This document shows, piece after piece, positions 57,060 to 64,000 of a DNA stretch of 64,000 nt. Both the position numbers and the translations under genes were made by a program. The notes beneath the pieces are model-generated. The model did no database searches, was not told where the DNA came from, and worked only from the letters and a program-made list of their open reading frames with translations. The stretch is taken from positions 1 through 64,000 of the forward strand of contig JADNRY010000221.1 of assembly GCA_015501585.1 (NCBI GenBank). Reading direction: 5' to 3'. This stretch comes from Rhodocollybia butyracea. Lineage: Eukaryota; Basidiomycota; Agaricomycetes; Agaricales; Omphalotaceae. Every line of letters begins with the position of its first letter. The stretch's first letter is position 1.

Positions 57060-59560
57060 CCAAGGGAGAGATGGCAAAAACATCAAAAATCACCTAAGTG
57101 AGACTGACCAGGGGGAGATGACCCAGATGGAAAGTGACCAGGAAGTGAGTGGAGGAGCATAGAGAGGGTCCTAAGCGAATGTGAATGGGCCCTACCTCGG
57201 AAAAATTGAATGGAAATTGAATGAGTTATGGCAAAAACATTGAAAATCACCTATATGATGAGAGAGTGATGGAAAAAGCTGGGAATTGCTCTAGCGTGAG
57301 TACAGCGACAGTGGGGGGTACCTAGGGGATCTAAACGAGCCCTGGACGAAAGAAATCGAATGGAAACTGATGGAAATATGGCAAATACAGCGAAAATCAC
57401 CTAAGTGAGACTGACCAGGGGGAGATGACCAAGATGGAAGGTGACCAAGAAGTGAGTAGAGGAGCATGGAGAGGGTCCTAAGCGAATGTGAACGGGCCCT
57501 ACCTCGGAAAAATTGAGTAAAAATTGAAGAAGTTATGGCAAAAACATTGAAAATCACCTATATGATGAGAGAGTGATGGAACAAGTTGGGAATTGCTCTA
57601 GCGTGAGTAAGGCGATAGTGAGGGGGTACCTAGGGGATCTAAACGAGCCCTGGACGAAAGAAATCGAATGGAAACTGATGGAAATATGGCAAATACAGCG
57701 AAAATCACCTAAGTGAGACTGACCAGGGGGAGATGACCCAGATGGAAAGTGACCAGGAAGTGAGTAGAGGAGCATAGAGAGGGTCCTAAGCGAATGTGAA
57801 TGGGCCCTACCTCGGAAAAATTGAATGAAAATTGAAGGAGTTATGGCAAAAACATTGAAAATCACCTATATGATGAGAGAGTGATGGAAAAAGTTGGGAA
57901 TTCTCTAGCGTGAGTAAGGCGATAGTGAGGGGGTACCTAGGGGACCTAAACGAGCCCTGGACGAAAGAAATCGAATGGAAACTGATGGAAATATGGCAAA
58001 TACAGCGAAAATCACCTAAGTGAGACTGACCAGGGGGAGATGACCCAGATGGAAAGTGACCAGGAAGTGAGTAGAGGAGCATGGAGAGGGTCCTAAGCGA
58101 ATGTGAATGGGCCCTACCTCGGAAAAATTGAATGAAAATTGAAGGAGTTATGGCAAAAACATTGAAAATCACCTATATGATGAGAGAGTGATGGAAAAAG
58201 TTGGGAATTGCTCTAGCGTGAGTAAGGCGATAGTGAGGGGGTACCTAGGGGATCTAAACGAGCCCTGGACGAAAGAAATTGAATAAGAACTGATGGAATT
58301 ATGGCAAAAACAGCGAAAATCACCTAAGTGAGACTGACCAGGGGGAGATGAATAAGATGGAAAGTGACCAGGAAGTGAGTGAAGGAGCATGGAGAGGGTC
58401 CTAAGCGAATGTGAACGGGCCCTACCTCGGAAAAATTGAGTGAGAATTGAAGGAGTTATGGCAAAAACATTGAAAATCACCTATATGACGAGAGAGAGAT
58501 GGAAAAAGTTGGGAATTGCTCTAGCGTGAGTACAGCGACAGTGAGGGGGTACCTAGGGGATCTAAACGAGCCCTGGACGAAAGAAATTGAATGAGAACTG
58601 AGGGAAATATGGCAAATACAGCGAAAATCACCTAAGTGAGACTGACCAGGGGGAGATGACCAAGATGAAAGGTGATCAAGAAGTGAGTAGAGGAGCATGG
58701 AGAGGGTCCTAAGCGAATGTGAACGGGCCCTACCTCGGAAAAATTGAGTGAGAATTGAAGGAGTTATGGCAAAAACATTGAAAATCACCTATATGACGAG
58801 AGAGAGATGGGAAAAAGTTGGGAATTGCTCTAGCGTGAGTACAGCGACAGTGGGGGGTACCTAGGGGATCTAAACGAGCCCTGGACGAAAGAAATTGAAT
58901 GAGAACTGAGGGAAATATGGCAAAAACAGCGAAAATCACCTAAGTGAGACTGACCAGGGGGAGATGACCAAGATGAAAGGTGATCAAGAAGTGAGTAGAG
59001 GAGCATGGAGAGGGTCCTAAGCGAATGTGAACGGGCCCTACCTCGGAAAAATTGAGTGAGAATTGAAGGAGTTATGGCAAAAACATTGAAAATCACCTAT
59101 ATGACGAGAGAGAGATGGAAAAAGTTGGGAATTGCTCTAGCGTGAGTACAGCGACAGTGGGGGGTACCTAGGGGATCTAAACGAGCCCTGGACGAAAGAA
59201 ATTGAATGAGAACTGAGGGAAATATGGCAAAAACAGCGAAAATCACCTAAGTGAGACTGACCAGGGGGAGATGACCAAGATGAAAGGTGATCAAGAAGTG
59301 AGTAGAGGAGCATGGAGAGGGTCCTAAGCGAATGTGAACGGGCCCTACCTCGGAAAAATTGAGTGAAAATTGAAGAAGTTATGGCAAAAACATTGAAAAT
59401 CACCTATATGATGAGAGAGAGATGGAAAAAGTTGGGAATTGCTCTAGCGTGAGTAAGGCGATAGTGAGGGGGTACCTAGGGGATCTAAACGAGCCCTGGA
59501 CGAAAGAAATCGAATGGAAACTGATGGAAATATGGCAAAAACAGCGAAAATCACTTAAGT
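57060..59560 (-). repeat. Left array: about eight 308-bp dimers of a 154-bp monomer
   Basis: Each dimer has two related halves that begin AAAATCACCTA and end ATGGCAAAAAC. The halves differ in core: GGGCCCTACCTCGG in one, CGAGCCCTGGACGAAAG in the other. The roughly 103-codon frames on the minus strand change frame at each unit (308 is not a multiple of 3), so the array is taken as non-coding. Confidence 0.85.
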
Positions 59561-60060
59561 GAGAATGAACTGAGGAGTGCTGAACAACATGGGGAACTGA
59601 TCATATGAGATCAAAGCAGCATAGAGAATGTCTTTAGGCAATGTGAGTGAGCCCTACTTTGAAGAAATTGCATGAAAACTGCAGGAGATATAATAAGAAG
59701 ACAAAAAAAATGCCTAAGTCTGATGGTCATGTGTTAACTTATGACAAATCATTCAACTTGCATGTTCTCGCTCCTCCACCATCGTCTCTGGGATTCCCTG
59801 CTGTGTTGCCAACAAATCCATCCACCATTAGTCTTTCTTTATTACCCATTTGTTTTGTTTATTTTCTCACTGTAACTGTCTTTCTCGAGAGGCCGAGCTT
59901 GGACATGGTTAAGATAGCACAGTTACAGGCAGCTGCCACCTTTCTCGAGGTTCTTTGGAACTGGTCATGATAGAGCGTTGCATTTTTACTCCTTCTTACT
60001 GTTCCTCTCTGCCTCTTTAATCTTGTCTCAGCAACTCCCCATACTGTCTGTCCCACTTAG
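59561..60060. other. Single-copy centre of the large element
   Basis: It separates the two opposed arrays. A plus-strand frame (59647-59970) runs through it but has no recognisable domain. Confidence 0.4.
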
Positions 60061-60955
60061 GTGAGCTTTGGTGTTCTTGTCATATCTCCTTCAGTTTTCA
60101 CTCAATTTCTTCGATGTAGAGCTCGTTTAGATCCCCTAGGGACCCTCTCCCCACCGCTTCAATATTGTTTGAATAGCTCCCCATCGTGGTTACTGTCCCC
60201 AGGTCAGTCTCACTTAGGTGATTTTCGCTGTTTTTGCCATAATTCCATCAGTTCTTATTCAATTTCTTTCGTCCAGGGCTCGTTTAGATCCCCTAGGTAC
60301 CCCCTCACTATCGCCTTACTCACGCTAGAGCAATTCCCAACTTTTTCCATCTCTCTCTCATCATATAGGTGATTTTCAATGTTTTTGCCATAACTCCTTC
60401 AATTTTCACTCAATTTTTCCGAGGTAGGGCCCGTTCACATTCGCTTAGGACCCTCTCCATGCTCCTCTACTCACTTCTTGATCACCTTTCATCTTGGTCA
60501 TCTCCCCCTGGTCAGTCTCACTTAGGTGATTTTCGCTGTTTTTGCCATATTTCCCTCAGTTCTCATTCAATTTCTTTCGTCCAGGGCTCGTTTAGATCCC
60601 CTAGGTACCCCCTCACTGTCGCTGTACTCACGCTAGAGCAATTCCCAAATTTTTCCATCTCTCTCTCGTCATATAGGTGATTTTCAATGTTTTTGCCATA
60701 ACTCCTTCAATTTTCACTCAATTTTTCCGAGGTAGGGCCCATTCCCATTCACTTAGGACCCTCTCCATGCTCCTCCACTCACTTCTTGGTCACTTTCCAT
60801 CTTGGTCATCTCACCCTGGTCAGTCTCATTTAGGTGGTTTTTCCTGTTTTTGCCATATTCCCCTCAGTTTTCATTCCATTTCTTTGTTATAGGGCTCGTT
60901 TAGATTCCCTAGGTACCCCCTTACTATTGCTGTACTCACGCTAAACTTTGCTATT
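60061..60955 (+). repeat. Right array: nearly three dimers, opposite orientation
   Basis: Same monomers as 57060-59560 in reverse orientation, so the interior can fold back over about 0.9 kb. A first half-unit at 60061-60225 is diverged. Confidence 0.85.
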
Positions 60956-61379
60956 ATCTTATGTTATTATCATTTATTTTGTACTTTGTTTGTATACAAA
61001 TTACATCATTTGAACACTTAGTTGTTGTGACTTGAATGTTCTTGAAGTAATATGTTGCCTACTCACAGGTGGCTTGAGATTGACTTGGGACTACTCTAGC
61101 TGAGTTCAGGCTGACTTGAGACTGACTTGAGTTGCCTTGAAGTTGCTCAAGTTACCCAAGTTGGCTTGAAGCTGGCTTGAAGCTGGTTTGAAGTTGGTTT
61201 GAAGTTGGCTTCAGTGGATTGAAATAGATCAACCTTGCATTGAGTGCTGTATGGCCCCCAATGACCATTGGGGGCCATACAGCCCTCAGGCTGGCTGAAG
61301 GGTCATCCAGGTTGGCTCAACTCTCCTTGAGTAAAGGGGGTATTTTCCTGATGCTTCTCCCATCCCTATATCTCTTTGA

Positions 61380-61498
61380 AAATTTTACATGGTTCACAGT
61401 CTGAACAAATGATTATCAATATGGCATTCACTCTCCATATGGCGCAACTTTTGGACCGTCTCACAAAATCGAAATCTGACCCTCGCCCCCAATGCTCG
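61380..61498 (+). pseudogene. Fragment related to exon 2 of the gene at 29204
   Basis: TTTTACATGGTTCACAG matches the intron end of the 29204 gene, and the frame that follows (NMAFTLHMAQLLDRLTK) aligns with its exon 2. It stops at about 61498. The exon 1 part is absent. The large element ends 27 bp upstream, so the copy may have been cut by that insertion. Confidence 0.7.
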
Positions 61499-61785
61499 TA
61501 ATTCCTCCAGAACATCCCACCGTCGTTGAATCTGTGTCGACAATACCAACACAATTGTCTTCCTCTAGAAGTTATTTGGTTTCTTTGTAATGGTTGATGG
61601 TCTTTGAGATCACGACGTCCAGATATAGATAGTGTTTTTCATGATACCTTTTGGGCTTTCGTGTCATGATTTGTGGTACCAAGTGTTGACATGTCTCTCA
61701 CACAAACATGACAGGTGTTTCAATCAGCGCGAGTGTTTCCCATTGCACCACTATCAAAGATTTGGTCTACTTTGACTGTGCTTGA

Positions 61786-63251
61786 CACAGCGGGCAGGGA
61801 CCATGGCAGTTGAATTGCAACTGCGTTTAACGCAGTTGAAAGGTGTTGCCCCAGACAGGTGCCGGCAAAGTATATAACCAGTTCTTGAATTGAGTTGTTG
61901 TTGTAATGTAAACTCCGATACGGAGCGCCCATAGGCGCTCCTTCAATATGATCTTAGCGTTTCTGAGGTATCTCTCCGAGGCTCAGGCTCACTTCTCCTT
62001 GTGGACTGCTGGTGTGTCTCAGGAGACAGAGAGTCATTTGTAGGAATCAACAGTTAACATTGTCAAGCTGCACTGTCAGGCATCGGAACACGAGTATCAA
62101 ACAAGTATCATACTATTAATTAGAGGCTGACAACAACTGAGGGCCTTGAGGATACATTGTCTGAAAGGAATTTATAGCTAAGAGTTCTTTGATGCCTACA
62201 GTACTACTACCTTTGAAAGTGTGGTCTCTACTGGAATTCTGCCAAAAGGCATTCATATTGGGGAATGGGGAAGACTCATTACATGCATGTTATGGTCCTA
62301 TGTATGGCAGGAGTATAGTAAGTAATATGGTGTGGGACCTGGTGTGGGACTCCCTTCCAACCCCTTCCAGCTCTCTTGCTAGTCCTGGCCAGTGACATGT
62401 TTGAGTGAGAGATCCTATGTTCAAGGCACCGTTTTGGCACCATTGATGTGAAAGGATTATAGTAGCAGTAGTATGAGCCATATTATGAGTGCAACAACAT
62501 CACAGGTGAAGATTTTAAGCATAGAAGAAATGAACATATACATTTCTTGGGCAAGCTCAGCAACGAAGTATAAATTAATTACTAGATTCATTTACAAGGC
62601 AGGAAGAATGAGAGCAGCAGACAAAATCCAACCACATAAGCATATATAAAATGACCCCCACATCAGGAAAAGCCGTTTTTGCCTAGGTGACCCCAGAGTG
62701 GCCTAAAGCAAACTAGGTGACCTATGAATCCTATGGCATCCTAGGAATTTGGGCTTGTCCCTTGCCAGTCAAGGCTCTTGAGGATTCCCTAGGGTATCCT
62801 AAGCAAGCCTAGGTTTGCCCAGGTCTCCCCAGGTGCTCCCCAGGAGCACCTGGGCAAACCTGGGCAAACCTAAGCTTGCCTAGGGAATCCTCAAGAGCCT
62901 TGACTGGCAAGGAACAAGCCCAAATTCCTAGGATGCCATAGGATTCATAGGTCACCTAGTTTGCCTTAGGCCACTCTGGGGTCACCTAGGCAAAAACGGC
63001 TTTTCCTGATGCAGCTGTCCTCGAGGAACGATGGCAGCAGGATAAGCACAAGCGCATGAGCGGGAGACATTGTTACAGACGCCGGCTATGATGCCAAGAT
63101 GGGCATGTGCAAGGGCCTAACCTAATTTATATTACAAGGGACATCAAAAGAATTCAACGGTTATTGCTTTGCCGGCAACTGCCTGGGGCAACACCTTTCA
63201 ACTGCGTTAAACGCAGTTGCAAATCAACTGCCATGGTCCTTGCCCCCTGTG
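61786..63251. mobile_element. CACTA-like element, 1466 bp, TSD TGA, with a nested MITE
   Basis: Inverted ends of about 90 bp (CACAGCGGGCAGGGACC and CACAGGGGGCAAGGACC read inward) share TTTAACGCAGTTGAAAGG and TGCCGGCAAAG. TGA flanks both sides (61783-61785 and 63252-63254). The interior is non-coding and holds the MITE at 62661-63011. Confidence 0.78.
62661..63011. mobile_element. CATCAGG-family foldback MITE, 351 bp, TSD CA
   Basis: Same family as 55544-55916, with near-identical outer arms. CA flanks both sides (62659-62660 and 63012-63013). Confidence 0.88.
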
Positions 63252-63363
63252 TGAGCCTGCTATGCTTTCAAATTTGGCTCCATCATCTCGAACATTCCAT
63301 TGCCTGATAAACAAATATAATTGATTGAACTCAATCACTATCAGTGGAGTGCACGCCCTCATG

Positions 63364-63544
63364 CACTCCAAAAGTGGCCAAATTTCAATCGAGCAGAAAT
63401 GACAACTGAAAAGTCACGTGTTTCTATACAAGGTATATCGACAGTCACCTGATATTTCCCACGAGCTTATATGGCTTATCGAAAATCACATGCTTCTATC
63501 AGTGTCCTTTTCTGCTCGGTAGAAATTTGTCCACTTTCGGAGTG
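63364..63544. mobile_element. Small foldback MITE, 181 bp
   Basis: The ends CACTCCAAAAGTGGCCAAAT and CACTCCGAAAGTGGACAAAT (right end reversed) continue as inverted repeats for about 38 bp through GAGCAGAAA. TG flanks both sides. CACTC ends resemble CACTA types. Confidence 0.6.
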
Positions 63545-64000
63545 TGATCATTGTGCATAGATTTAACAGCTTCATGACTAACTCCGCTCTAACTTTCTCT
63601 CCTCATCCGCCTGAGCCATCCTTCCTCACCCTCTGATGCTAGCAGTCGGTATATCACAGTTTCTCTCAGCGCTACAAATCAGCAGGGTAGCCGGTCGAAC
63701 TAATAGCTCTTCGCGCCGCCAATGGTCATTAAGCATCCTCGGATTCAGCCTTGGTATCACTTCTGCTATTTCAGGGTACAGGACTAACTTGCCAATCGTG
63801 ACTGTATGTGGCTCAGGTGCTACTATATTACTTCCTGTGAGCACTCTTTTTAAGCCTCTGAATTCCACAGTCCAATAACTTCTACAATGTCACGGTAGAA
63901 CCTTCATTCTTAGCCAATCTAGTCATTCCGATGCAGGCTATTTAGCACGCGAAGATCTCGTGGATCAATTGATGTTGCTGGAAGCTCAGAGCAATTCATC
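63545..64000. other. Window end, no gene resolved
   Basis: Overlapping frames of about 80 codons on both strands (63626-63878) are mirror images of each other and cannot be chosen between without more sequence. Confidence 0.3.

Larger units (their letters stand above)
56498..61353. mobile_element. Large CATCAGG-family element, 4856 bp, with opposed repeat arrays
   Basis: The ends are CATCAGGAAAAGGCTAATAG and, reversed, CAT CAGGAAAATACCCCC. Subterminal zones are inverted: GCCAACTTGAGG words at 56520-56800 and CTTGAAGTTGGC words at 61060-61330. Between them lie two arrays of the same monomer in opposite orientation (57060-59560 and 60061-60955) and a single-copy centre. The flanking dinucleotides are CA and CT, so the target duplication is imperfect or the ends come from two insertions. 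No transposase gene is visible. Confidence 0.65.

Noticed and set aside
57291..60892. Series of roughly 103-codon genes
   Set aside because: They are the same satellite monomers read repeatedly. The frame changes at each 308-bp unit and the frames occur in both opposed arms.

Overview
The window looks like nuclear DNA of a mushroom-forming basidiomycete (Agaricomycetes). Introns are short (about 50-65 bp, GT-AG). It holds a ChAPs/BUD7-type exomer gene, an F-box family of the agaricomycete type, an NLR-like N-terminal motif followed by TPR repeats, and a transposon load typical of these fungi. This assignment is inferred from sequence features and remembered families; no database was searched.

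Layout. (1) 57-7548: a MULE-like DNA transposon with a decayed multi-domain gene, terminal inverted repeats and a perfect 9-bp target duplication. It sits 12 bp upstream of a TATA-like box. (2) 7559-12130: a tandem pair of unknown secreted-protein genes (about 454 and 455 aa) with the same four-exon structure. (3) 12.1-19.5 kb: sparse sequence with one small hypothetical gene and one single-pass membrane protein gene, both on the minus strand. (4) 19501-22322: a BUD7/ChAPs gene, minus strand, which reads through only if one surplus base is allowed in each of two homopolymers. (5) 22.9-35.1 kb: an F-box array (two intact genes, two pseudogenes), a small two-exon gene, a decayed sugar-transporter gene and a partial BUD7 copy. 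(6) 35.6-51.7 kb: transposon-dense DNA with hAT-type MITEs, CACTA-like foldbacks, a Copia remnant, a solo LTR, a Plavaka-like transposase end, a tRNA-like sequence and an array of constant-loop hairpins. (7) 51.9-56.0 kb: an NLR-like/TPR gene split by a solo LTR and a MITE, both with clean target duplications. (8) 56.5-63.5 kb: a 4.86-kb element carrying about 154-bp repeat monomers in two opposed arms, followed by nested CACTA-like and CATCAGG elements.

The most interesting signals are: the nine hairpins at 38452-38809, with a nearly constant 12-nt loop and stems that change while staying paired; a family of elements with CATCAGGAAAA ends and 2-bp target duplications, two of which carry related satellite-like monomers; hAT MITEs of almost fixed length (665-667 bp) with a central palindrome; and host genes whose breaks can be read precisely from target duplications.

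Exon coordinates come from splice signals and frame arithmetic done by eye. Family names given without a search are recollections and are marked as such.
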